NCBI GenBank assembly: GCA_013821865.1
Contig: PNJM01000114.1
Location: forward strand, 1 to 8,080
Length of the DNA: 8,080 nucleotides
DNA from: Rhodocyclaceae bacterium
GTDB taxonomy: Bacteria; Pseudomonadota; Gammaproteobacteria; Burkholderiales; Rhodocyclaceae
Direction of reading: 5' to 3'
Shown here: positions 1 to 8,080 of the stretch, piece by piece
Layout of the letters: each line of letters begins with the position of its first letter
How positions within the stretch are numbered: position 1 is the first letter of the stretch
The notes under the pieces: model-generated
Databases searched by the model: none
The model's input: the letters and a program-made list of their open reading frames with translations, nothing else
What the model was told of the DNA's origin: nothing
Translations under genes and position numbers: made by a program

Positions 1-953
<953 letters not shown>

Positions 954-993
954 TGCATTGGGGAGAGGTTGCGGTGGCGGGATTGCGTGAAGG

Positions 994-1019
994 ATTCTAG
1001 CAGTCGATCAGCTTGCCAA
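994..1019 (-). promoter_or_regulatory. Possible promoter for the uvrA-family gene
   Basis: On the minus strand, TGCTAGAAT (1002-994) is an extended -10 box with one mismatch to TATAAT. A TTGGCA -35-like hexamer (1019-1014) lies 14 bp upstream, which is shorter than ideal but tolerable with an extended -10. It would give a leader of roughly 35 nt to the ATG at 953. No LexA (CTGT-N8-ACAG) box was seen between 954 and 1082. Confidence 0.3.
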
Positions 1020-1037
1020 TACCCGAGTGAAATGGTA

Positions 1038-1067
1038 GGTTAATATTTTATTATTTGCTAATTAACC
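1038..1067. repeat. Inverted repeat in the divergent intergenic region, candidate operator
   Basis: GGTTAAT (1038-1044) and its exact reverse complement ATTAACC (1061-1067) flank a 16-bp AT-rich spacer. The element lies 16 bp before the start of the 161-residue gene and about 85 bp before the divergent uvrA-family start. The spacer includes TATTAT (1049-1054), a one-mismatch -10 hexamer for the plus-strand gene, but no convincing -35 accompanies it. It could be a regulator site overlapping a promoter, or chance in the only AT-rich stretch nearby. Confidence 0.35.
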
Positions 1068-1082
1068 AGCAGAGAATCCGGC

Positions 1083-1568
1083 ATGAATACTCAGGATAAA
1101 CAACAGGACGCTGCCAGCGCGCAAATCGACGACACGCGCTTGAGCTTCGACGAGGCCGTTGCCTATGTCGTCCAGCGCAATGCGGCGGCATTCGCGGTGA
1201 CCCCGGTTTTCGAGGAGGACGACGAAGAGTCGCCTTCCGGTGCGCGCGTCTTCGTGCTGGCTGCCGACGGCAAGGGCGGCTTCTTCATGCGCTTCATCGC
1301 CGGCCGCTTCTTTTCCGGCGCCTATGCGGCGGACGACATATACGCCGCCGACGAGATACCCGGGCGAGTGAAGGAGTTGCGCTTCCTGCCGACGCGCTAT
1401 GAGGAAGGCTGGTTCACCGACCAGGTGCAGGTGCTGATCGGCAAGCTCGTCGCCGCCTCGGGCACCGAGGCGCCGCAGATGCCCGACTACCAGGGTTCGC
1501 CGCTGAAGCACGCAGCGGCCGAGGTGGTGTTCCCCGTTTCCATGATCGGTCGCGGCACCAAACACTGA
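1083..1568 (+). CDS. Hypothetical protein, 161 residues
   Basis: I do not recognise a family. The protein looks soluble, with no signal peptide or membrane segment. It has a polar N-terminus (residues 1-18), a helical-looking stretch FDEAVAYVVQRNAAAF, an acidic patch FEEDDEES near residues 43-50, and a mixed beta-type core with aromatic and Gly motifs (GGFFMRFIAGRFFSG, then AADDIYAADEIP). The tail is basic (SMIGRGTKH). The ATG at 1083 is preceded only by a weak purine stretch (AGAGAA, 1071-1076). Evidence that it is real: typical high-GC codon use, a divergent AT-rich upstream region, and a strong terminator 13 bases after its stop. It stands alone as a single-gene unit, divergent from the uvrA-family gene and convergent with the Sel1-repeat gene. 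Confidence 0.75.
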   Translation: MNTQDKQQDAASAQIDDTRLSFDEAVAYVVQRNAAAFAVTPVFEEDDEESPSGARVFVLAADGKGGFFMRFIAGRFFSGAYAADDIYAADEIPGRVKELRFLPTRYEEGWFTDQVQVLIGKLVAASGTEAPQMPDYQGSPLKHAAAEVVFPVSMIGRGTKH

Positions 1569-1580
1569 GCGCAGAACAGC

Positions 1581-1605
1581 AAGGCCGGCTGACTGCCGGC
1601 TTTTT
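1581..1605 (+). terminator. Rho-independent terminator of the 161-residue hypothetical gene
   Basis: GCCGGC (1584-1589), loop TGACT, GCCGGC (1595-1600), followed by TTTTT (1601-1605). The stem extends with the AAG before it pairing to the first Ts (A-T, A-T, G-T). It lies between two convergent genes. Read on the minus strand the stem is preceded by A5 but followed by CCTTGCTG rather than a T-run, so it should work mainly for the plus-strand gene. Confidence 0.85.
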
Positions 1606-1608
1606 GGC

Positions 1609-2853
1609 CTACTGATCTTTGGCAGCGGGCGGCGGTTGCTGCTGCAGTGAATCGAGGGCTTTCTTCGCCTCCGTACTTCCTTGTGCTGCAGCGAGCTGGA
1701 GCCAGAAGCGCGCCCGTTCCATATCCTTCGTTGCGTCCAGGCCGGCCGCGTGCACGATGCCGAGAACATATTGCGCCCGTGCGTTGCCCTGCTCGGCCGC
1801 CTTGCGGTACCAGGCGATTCCGTCGGTTTCGTTCTTTTCCAGGCCGGCCTTGCCCGCGACGAGGCGTTCCCCCATCTGCAATTGCGCGAACGGGTCGCCG
1901 TCCTGCGCGGCCTTTTTCAGCCAGCGCATGCCTTCGGCGGTATTGCGCACTTCCTCGGCCGTGACCAGCACGAACCCGAGCAGGCCCTCGGCCTTCGGAT
2001 AGCCCTTCTCCGCGGCGGGACGCAGCCATTTCAGCGCCTCCTGCGCATCCTTGGCCGCACCGTGTCCGCTGAAGTGAAACAGGCCTTGCAGTGCCTGCGC
2101 TTCCAGGTTGCCGCCCTCGGCCGCCTTGCGCACCCAGGCGGCGCCCTCGGCCTCGTCCATCGAGACCACGCCGCGGCCCGTGAGGTGGGCGAGGCCGAGC
2201 CAGGCCTGGGCGTTGATGTCGCCTTTTTCGGCAAGGGGGCGCCAGCCCTCGCCACGCAGCGGCACGTGATAGCGCACGCCGGCGATGAATTTGTCCGCGT
2301 CGGCGGCGATGTCGGCGCCAGGCTTGCCGGGCGGTGTCCCTTCCGAATACGTCACGTCGACCAGCATGCGCTCGTCGTCCGGATGCACGCAGGTGCGGCC
2401 GCGCAGGTCGATGACGGGAAAAGTGTTGCCCGGCTGTGCGGGAGCGCCGTGGTGCTCGGCCTTCTGGCGGAAGCGCACGCATTTCTCCCGCACCGATGCG
2501 TCGATGCGCGCTTCCTCGGTCACGCTGCGGAAGCGCTTGTCGTCCAGGCTGCGTCGCATCTGGCCGCGCACCAGTTCGAGCAGCGCCTCGGTGGTCTTGA
2601 CCGGCTGGTCGGCCGGTTTCGCAATGGCGCGCGCCACGAACCCATGCCCGGCGCCGGCGCCATTGCGCATGAACGTGACCGCGGTTTCAGAGCGGCCCAT
2701 GAGGATCCAGCCATCGCCTGGCGGACGCTCCACGGAAAAGGGCACCAGCACGACGCGTCCGGGCCATTGTTCGGCCGAAGCATGGGTCTGGGCCGAGGCG
2801 GTTGCGGGCAGCAGGGCGAGGCCGGCGAGCAGGGAAAGGAGTCTGGGGTTCAT
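1609..2853 (-). CDS. Exported Sel1-repeat (TPR-like) protein
   Basis: A 414-residue protein starting at the ATG at 2853. This start was chosen because it places a typical signal peptide at the N-terminus (MNPRLLSLLAGLALLPATASA, cleavage probably near residue 21-22). An in-frame ATG at 2922 would bury that signal behind 23 unlikely residues. Residues about 25-200 form a domain I do not recognise, with two cysteines (C125, C155) that could form a periplasmic disulfide. Residues about 205-391 are roughly five Sel1-like repeats, with recurring W-x-KAAE-GN-x-AQ-x-x-LG patterns (for example AAWVRKAAEGGN, AWYRKAAEQGN). A Gln/Pro-rich tail ends the protein. Sel1 repeats are helical solenoids that scaffold protein contacts; the partner is unknown. 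It lies 113 bp downstream of the ferritin-like gene on the same strand and may be co-transcribed. The nearest Shine-Dalgarno is GGTGG just before the ATG. Confidence 0.85.
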   Translation of the reverse strand: MNPRLLSLLAGLALLPATASAQTHASAEQWPGRVVLVPFSVERPPGDGWILMGRSETAVTFMRNGAGAGHGFVARAIAKPADQPVKTTEALLELVRGQMRRSLDDKRFRSVTEEARIDASVREKCVRFRQKAEHHGAPAQPGNTFPVIDLRGRTCVHPDDERMLVDVTYSEGTPPGKPGADIAADADKFIAGVRYHVPLRGEGWRPLAEKGDINAQAWLGLAHLTGRGVVSMDEAEGAAWVRKAAEGGNLEAQALQGLFHFSGHGAAKDAQEALKWLRPAAEKGYPKAEGLLGFVLVTAEEVRNTAEGMRWLKKAAQDGDPFAQLQMGERLVAGKAGLEKNETDGIAWYRKAAEQGNARAQYVLGIVHAAGLDATKDMERARFWLQLAAAQGSTEAKKALDSLQQQPPPAAKDQ

Positions 2854-2958
2854 GGCCCACCATGATAGGAGGGATTCGTCGGCGGCGAAAGGTTCGTGGC
2901 GGCATCCGTGCGGAGATGACATCCGCGGGAGCGGCCGAAGGCGTGGGCTGAAGCCGGC

Positions 2959-2976
2959 GAGCCGCTTTAGCGGCTC
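2959..2976 (-). other. Perfect hairpin around the stop codon of the ferritin-like gene
   Basis: On the minus strand GAGCCGC-TAAA-GCGGCTC forms a 7-bp perfect stem with a 4-base loop, and the stop codon TAA (2969-2967) lies in the loop. No T-run follows, so it is not a standard intrinsic terminator. It could stabilise the mRNA 3' end or attenuate transcription between the ferritin-like and Sel1 genes. Confidence 0.4.
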
Positions 2977-3482
2977 AGCATCTGCTCGAAATCCGCTTCC
3001 GAAACCAGGGGTCGCGGCGCCTTGGCGAGGGCATCCTCCAGCCAGTTGACGTGCTCGCTTTCCTCGGCGGCCAGTTCTTCCGCGAGCACCTTTATCTCGG
3101 GATCATCCGTCGTGCCGGCGACGCGCGCGAACATGGTCTTGGCGCGCCGCTCCGCTTCGAGCGCGATCTTGATGGCGTGGTAGGGCGTCATCAGGTGGAA
3201 GACGAACTCGCGGGAAACCTGTTCCGGCGGCGCGTCGTCCAGCCAGCTGAACTCCCACTGGCGCAGGTCCGGCAGGGGAACTCCCTCCGCGCGCCGGGCG
3301 AGTTCGTTGGCATGGTGCTGCTCGTAACGGGCGAGCTTGTGGAATACCGCCGCAGTCGCAAGCGCTCCGTGATCCTCGAGAAATTCGGCGAATTCGCTGC
3401 AGCGTGCCGCCGCTTCGCGCTCGATCATCAGGGCCTGGGCGTAGCATTCCGAGAGAGTGCCGATCGGCTGGGTTGAGGCCAT
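2967..3482 (-). CDS. Ferritin-like (rubrerythrin-type) diiron protein
   Basis: A 171-residue protein beginning MASTQPIGTL. The start at 3482 is fixed by an excellent Shine-Dalgarno (GGAGG, 6 bases upstream). The open frame extends further upstream, but that part lacks homology. The pattern is a four-helix bundle with helix-1 Glu (E21/E23), ExxH in helix 2 (E54-x-x-H57), Glu in helix 3 (E109/E111) and ExxH in helix 4 (E141-x-x-H144), the ligand set expected of a carboxylate-bridged diiron site. A Trp-rich connector (RQWEFSWLDDAPPE, about 74-87) joins the two helix pairs. No C-terminal rubredoxin Cys4 domain is present, so it is not a classical rubrerythrin. Likely roles are iron handling or peroxide detoxification in the cytoplasm. 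It is divergent from ppdK and upstream of the Sel1 gene on the same strand. Confidence 0.82.
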   Translation of the reverse strand: MASTQPIGTLSECYAQALMIEREAAARCSEFAEFLEDHGALATAAVFHKLARYEQHHANELARRAEGVPLPDLRQWEFSWLDDAPPEQVSREFVFHLMTPYHAIKIALEAERRAKTMFARVAGTTDDPEIKVLAEELAAEESEHVNWLEDALAKAPRPLVSEADFEQMLSR

Positions 3483-3672
3483 GGTAAACCTCCATTGCGG
3501 ATTGGAAGACCAGCCTACTCCACAATTGTTGCGGAAAAAAGACGCGGTGCACAATGAGGCTGTAATATGAGGCTGCAAGGAGATGCGAACAGTTCCCGAT
3601 CGCGATTCATGGTTTTCCGAGGTCGCGCATGGCACACTGCAATGCACCATTTTCAACGAGGCCTGGTTCGAC
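3483..3672. promoter_or_regulatory. Divergent intergenic region between ferritin-like gene and ppdK
   Basis: This 190-bp region must hold promoters for both flanking genes. I could not identify a convincing -35/-10 pair on either strand. Visible structure is an 8-bp palindrome ACAATTGT (3522-3529) and a 9-bp direct repeat ATGAGGCTG at 3554-3562 and 3567-3575. The ppdK frame is open back to an ATG at 3583, but the AAGGAG there abuts that ATG with no spacing and the 30 extra residues do not resemble PPDK. Confidence 0.4.
3554..3575 (+). repeat. Tandem 9-bp direct repeat upstream of ppdK
   Basis: ATGAGGCTG occurs at 3554-3562 and again at 3567-3575, a 13-bp period with spacer TAAT. It lies about 100 bp before the ppdK start. 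The period is slightly longer than one helical turn, so it could be a pair of half-sites, but nothing identifies a regulator. Confidence 0.35.
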
Positions 3673-6465
3673 ATGAACTCCCGCAAATTCATTTTCGATT
3701 TCGAGGCCGGCGACGGCAAGAACAAGATGCTGCTGGGCGGCAAGGGCGCCAATCTGTGCGAGATGACGCAGATCGGCCTGAACGTCCCGCCGGGCTTCAC
3801 TGTCACCACCGAGGCCTGCCTGGCCTACCTTGAGCACAACCGGTTGCCGGACGGCCTGATGGACGACATCAAGCCGCACATGAAGGCGCTGGAGAAGAAG
3901 ACCGGCAAGGGCTTCGGCAGCGCCGACAATCCGCTGCTGGTGTCGGTGCGCTCCGGCTCGGCGATGTCCATGCCGGGCATGATGGACACCATCCTCAACC
4001 TGGGCCTCAACGAAAGCTCGCTTGCCGGCCTGATCAGGCAGACCGCCAACGAACGCTTTGCCTACGACGCCTACCGGCGCTTCATCCAGTTGTTCGGCAA
4101 GATCGCGCTGGGCATAGCCGACGAGGCCTTCGACGAGAAAATGCACGCCGTCAAGAAGAAGTACGGCGCGCTGCAGGACATCGACCTCACCACGGGGCAC
4201 CTAAAGGAGCTGGCCGGGGAATTCCTCGCCATCATCCAGCGCCACACCGGCAAGCCGTTCCCGGCCGATCCCTACGAGCAGTTGGAAATCGCGGTCGGGG
4301 CGGTGTTCCGCTCCTGGATGGGCAAGCGCGCGGTGGATTACCGCAAGCAGTTCAGGATCACGCGTGACATGGCCAACGGCACGGCGGTGAACGTGTGCGC
4401 CATGGTGTTCGGCAACATGGGCAACGATTCCGGCACCGGCGTCGGCTTTACGCGCAATCCGGGCACCGGCGAGAACATCATCTACGGCGAATATCTCGTC
4501 AATGCCCAGGGCGAAGACGTGGTGGCCGGCATCCGCACGCCGAAGCCGATCGCCGAGATGGAGCAGGAAATGCCGGAGATCTACCGGCAGTTGATGGAGC
4601 TGCACAACCGGCTGGAGTCCCATTACCACGAGGTGCAGGATTTCGAATTCACCATCGAAAAGGGGCGGCTCTACTGCCTGCAGACCCGGAACGGCAAGAT
4701 GAATGCCCGCGCCATGGTGCGCACCTCCGTGGAAATGTTCCGCGAAGGGCTCATCGCCAAGGAGCGCGCGCTGTTGCGCATCGAGCCGGCGATGCTGGAA
4801 CAGCTGCTGGTGCCGCAGCTCTCGCCTGCGTTCCGCGGCAAGTCGCTGGCGCAGGGGCTGCCGGCCTCGCCCGGCGCCGCCTCCGGCAAGATCGTGTTCG
4901 ATGCGGACACGGCAGAGTCGCGCGGCAGGATGGGTGAGCGGATCATCCTCGTGCGCGAGGAAACCAAGCCGGAGGACATCCACGGCTTCTTCCAGGCGCA
5001 GGGCATTCTCACCAGCCGCGGCGGCAAGACCTCGCACGCCGCGGTGGTGGCGCGCGGCATGGGCAAGCCGTGCGTCTCGGGCTGCGAGCAGATCGTCATC
5101 GATGTCGTCGCCCGCCGCGCCGTGATCGGCGAGGCCACGCTGCACGAAGGCGACGTCATCACCATCGACGGCGGCAGCGGCCATGTCTATGCCGGCGAAG
5201 TGCCGACCGTCGAGGCCCAGGTCAGCGACGAAATGACCACGCTGCTCGCCTGGGCCGACGAGGCCTCGCGCATGCAGGTCATGGCCAACGCCGACACGCC
5301 GGAGGATGCCGCGCGGGCGCGTGCCTACGGCGCCATGGGCATCGGCCTGTGCCGCACCGAGCGCATGTTCAACAGCACCGACCGCTTGCCCATCGTGCAG
5401 GAGATGATCCTGGCCGAGACGCAGGAGGAGCGCCAGGCGGCGCTCGACCGCCTGCTGCCCATCCAGCGCGCCGACTTCAAGGGCATCTTCAAGGCCATGA
5501 AGGGGCTGCCGGTGACAGTGCGCCTGCTCGATCCGCCGATGCACGAATTCCTGCCCACCGCCTCCCAGCTCGAGCTGGAAATCGCCCACCTGCACCACCT
5601 GCGCGACACCATCAAGGGACTGGAGGAACTGCCGGAGACCCTGAAGCTGCTCAACCCGAGGCTGTACCAGCAGTACGCCGACGGCCTGGTCAAGCTGATG
5701 GACGGGCTGCATGCCTTCAAGGAATCGCACCTCGAAGAAGATGTCATCCACAAGAAGGAGAAGATCCTCAAGAAGGTGCGCGCCCTGTCGGAAGTCAACC
5801 CGATGCTGGGCCACCGCGGCGTGCGACTCGGCATCACCTATCCCGAGATCTATTCGATGCAGATCCAGGCGATCCTGGAAGCCGCTGCACTGTGCGCCAG
5901 GGAAGGACTGGAGATCTATCCGGAGATCATGGTGCCGCAGGTTGCCACCGTCGAGGAGCTGCGGCGCATCCACGGCTATGTGCAGCGCCTGCACAAGGTG
6001 GTCGAGCTGATCCACGGCATCAATGTGCGCTACAAGTTCGGCTCCATGCTCGAAGTGGTGCGCGCCTGCATGCGCGCCGGACGCATGGCGGAGATGGCGG
6101 AATTCTTCTCCTTCGGCACCAACGACCTGACCCAAGCCACCTTTTCCTTCAGCCGCGAGGATGCGGAGAACAAGTTCCTGCCCGCTTACAACGAAACCGG
6201 GATCCTGCAGGACAACCCGTTCGAGGTGCTCGACGTCAAGGGCGTCGGCCAGGTGATGAAGATCGCCGTGGATAACGGCCGCAAGACCCGCCCCGATCTC
6301 AAGATCGGCATCTGCGGCGAGCACGGTGGCCATCCGGCCTCGATCCGCTTCTGCCACCACATCGGCCTGGACTATGTGTCCTGCTCCGGCCCGCGCGTGC
6401 CGATCGCCCGTCTCGCAGCGGCACAGGCGAAGCTTACCGAGGGCCAGTACGCCGACCCTGGTTGA
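3673..6465 (+). CDS. ppdK: Pyruvate, phosphate dikinase
   Basis: A 930-residue cytoplasmic enzyme interconverting pyruvate + ATP + Pi and PEP + AMP + PPi, linking glycolysis and gluconeogenesis. Domain order is complete. The N-terminal ATP-grasp domain (about 1-350) contains LGGKGANL, SVRSGSAMSMPGMMD and the GFTRNPGTGE loop. The swivelling phosphohistidine domain (about 390-510) carries GGKTSHAAVVARGMG with catalytic H455. The C-terminal PEP/pyruvate barrel contains R561, R617, E794, N817 and catalytic C881 (GICGEHGG). Compared from memory with the Clostridium symbiosum enzyme (R561, R617, E745, N768, C831), numbering is identical up to R617, then shifts by +49 and later +50. There is therefore a helical insertion of about 49 residues within about 630-706. 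T453 before the catalytic His is the residue a PPDK regulatory protein would phosphorylate; no such gene is in the window. The start was chosen where homology begins (MNSRKFIFDF); the nearest GAGG is 11 bases upstream. Confidence 0.97.
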   Translation: MNSRKFIFDFEAGDGKNKMLLGGKGANLCEMTQIGLNVPPGFTVTTEACLAYLEHNRLPDGLMDDIKPHMKALEKKTGKGFGSADNPLLVSVRSGSAMSMPGMMDTILNLGLNESSLAGLIRQTANERFAYDAYRRFIQLFGKIALGIADEAFDEKMHAVKKKYGALQDIDLTTGHLKELAGEFLAIIQRHTGKPFPADPYEQLEIAVGAVFRSWMGKRAVDYRKQFRITRDMANGTAVNVCAMVFGNMGNDSGTGVGFTRNPGTGENIIYGEYLVNAQGEDVVAGIRTPKPIAEMEQEMPEIYRQLMELHNRLESHYHEVQDFEFTIEKGRLYCLQTRNGKMNARAMVRTSVEMFREGLIAKERALLRIEPAMLEQLLVPQLSPAFRGKSLAQGLPASPGAASGKIVFDADTAESRGRMGERIILVREETKPEDIHGFFQAQGILTSRGGKTSHAAVVARGMGKPCVSGCEQIVIDVVARRAVIGEATLHEGDVITIDGGSGHVYAGEVPTVEAQVSDEMTTLLAWADEASRMQVMANADTPEDAARARAYGAMGIGLCRTERMFNSTDRLPIVQEMILAETQEERQAALDRLLPIQRADFKGIFKAMKGLPVTVRLLDPPMHEFLPTASQLELEIAHLHHLRDTIKGLEELPETLKLLNPRLYQQYADGLVKLMDGLHAFKESHLEEDVIHKKEKILKKVRALSEVNPMLGHRGVRLGITYPEIYSMQIQAILEAAALCAREGLEIYPEIMVPQVATVEELRRIHGYVQRLHKVVELIHGINVRYKFGSMLEVVRACMRAGRMAEMAEFFSFGTNDLTQATFSFSREDAENKFLPAYNETGILQDNPFEVLDVKGVGQVMKIAVDNGRKTRPDLKIGICGEHGGHPASIRFCHHIGLDYVSCSGPRVPIARLAAAQAKLTEGQYADPG

Positions 6466-6484
6466 GGCCACGTTCATCCTGGCC

Positions 6485-6485
<1 letters not shown>
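6465..6485. other. Weak hairpin at the ppdK/mer boundary
   Basis: AGGCCA (6465-6470) and TGGCCT (6480-6485) form a 6-bp inverted repeat with a 9-base loop. It overlaps the last base of the ppdK stop and the last base of the merR-stub stop. No T-run follows on either strand, so termination here is probably weak. This is the only structure seen between ppdK and the mer segment. Confidence 0.3.

Positions 6486-8080
<1,595 letters not shown>

Noticed and set aside
1074..1086. 13-base match GAATCCGGCATGA shared by the starts of the 161-residue gene and merA (6755-6767)
   Set aside because: In 8 kb a 13-base match is not far from chance expectation, and the flanking sequences differ.
1681..2865. 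Plus-strand open frame of 394 codons opposite the Sel1-repeat gene
   Set aside because: The minus-strand protein has a signal peptide and clear repeats; the plus-strand translation has shadow composition and no domain.
3583..3672. Upstream ATG adding 30 residues to PPDK
   Set aside because: The purine-rich AAGGAG abuts this ATG without spacing, and PPDK homology starts at the ATG at 3673. The longer form cannot be fully excluded.
6466..6484. Possible transposon end at the start of the mer segment
   Set aside because: No Tn3/Tn21-type terminal inverted repeat or target duplication is visible, and the right boundary lies outside the window.

Overview
The window is about 8 kb of GC-rich, densely coding proteobacterial DNA. 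Protein styles (a long-type UvrA paralogue, a proteobacterial PpdK, a Tn501/Tn21-like mer segment) suggest a betaproteobacterium or close relative. That placement is inference; no rRNA or tRNA marker is present.

Layout: (1) 1-953, minus strand: N-terminal third of a UvrA-family ABC ATPase that runs off the left edge. (2) 954-1082: short AT-rich divergent intergenic region with a 7-bp-arm inverted repeat and a possible uvrA promoter. (3) 1083-1568, plus strand: an unrecognised 161-residue protein ending in a clear Rho-independent terminator at 1581-1605. (4) 1609-2853, minus strand: exported Sel1-repeat protein with an unrecognised N-terminal domain. (5) 2967-3482, minus strand: ferritin-like/rubrerythrin-type diiron protein, same strand and upstream of the Sel1 gene. 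(6) 3483-3672: divergent intergenic region. (7) 3673-6465, plus strand: complete pyruvate phosphate dikinase (ppdK). (8) 6485-8080: a mercury-resistance (mer) locus immediately after ppdK.

The most notable part is the mer locus. merA is open to the right edge, and its catalytic core can be read without gaps against the Tn501 enzyme, but everything upstream is reduced to scars. There is a 60-residue C-terminal stub of merR on the minus strand, one half of the mer operator/promoter joined directly to that stub, the first codons of merT joined to the last codons of merP, and the first 12 residues of the MerA N-terminal HMA domain joined in frame to the reductase core. Three separate deletion junctions (about 6670, 6737 and 6799) have therefore removed the regulator, the normal promoter, the Hg(II) importer and the NmerA domain. 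The reductase frame remains intact, with good ribosome binding sites. The merT/merP fusion forms a 14-codon ORF whose stop overlaps the merA start (ATGA).

Because the -35 of the mer promoter is gone and no strong terminator separates ppdK from mer, any expression of this MerA would most simply come from ppdK read-through or an unrecognised promoter. This is inference. The other genes look like ordinary housekeeping or accessory chromosome genes without an obvious shared pathway.
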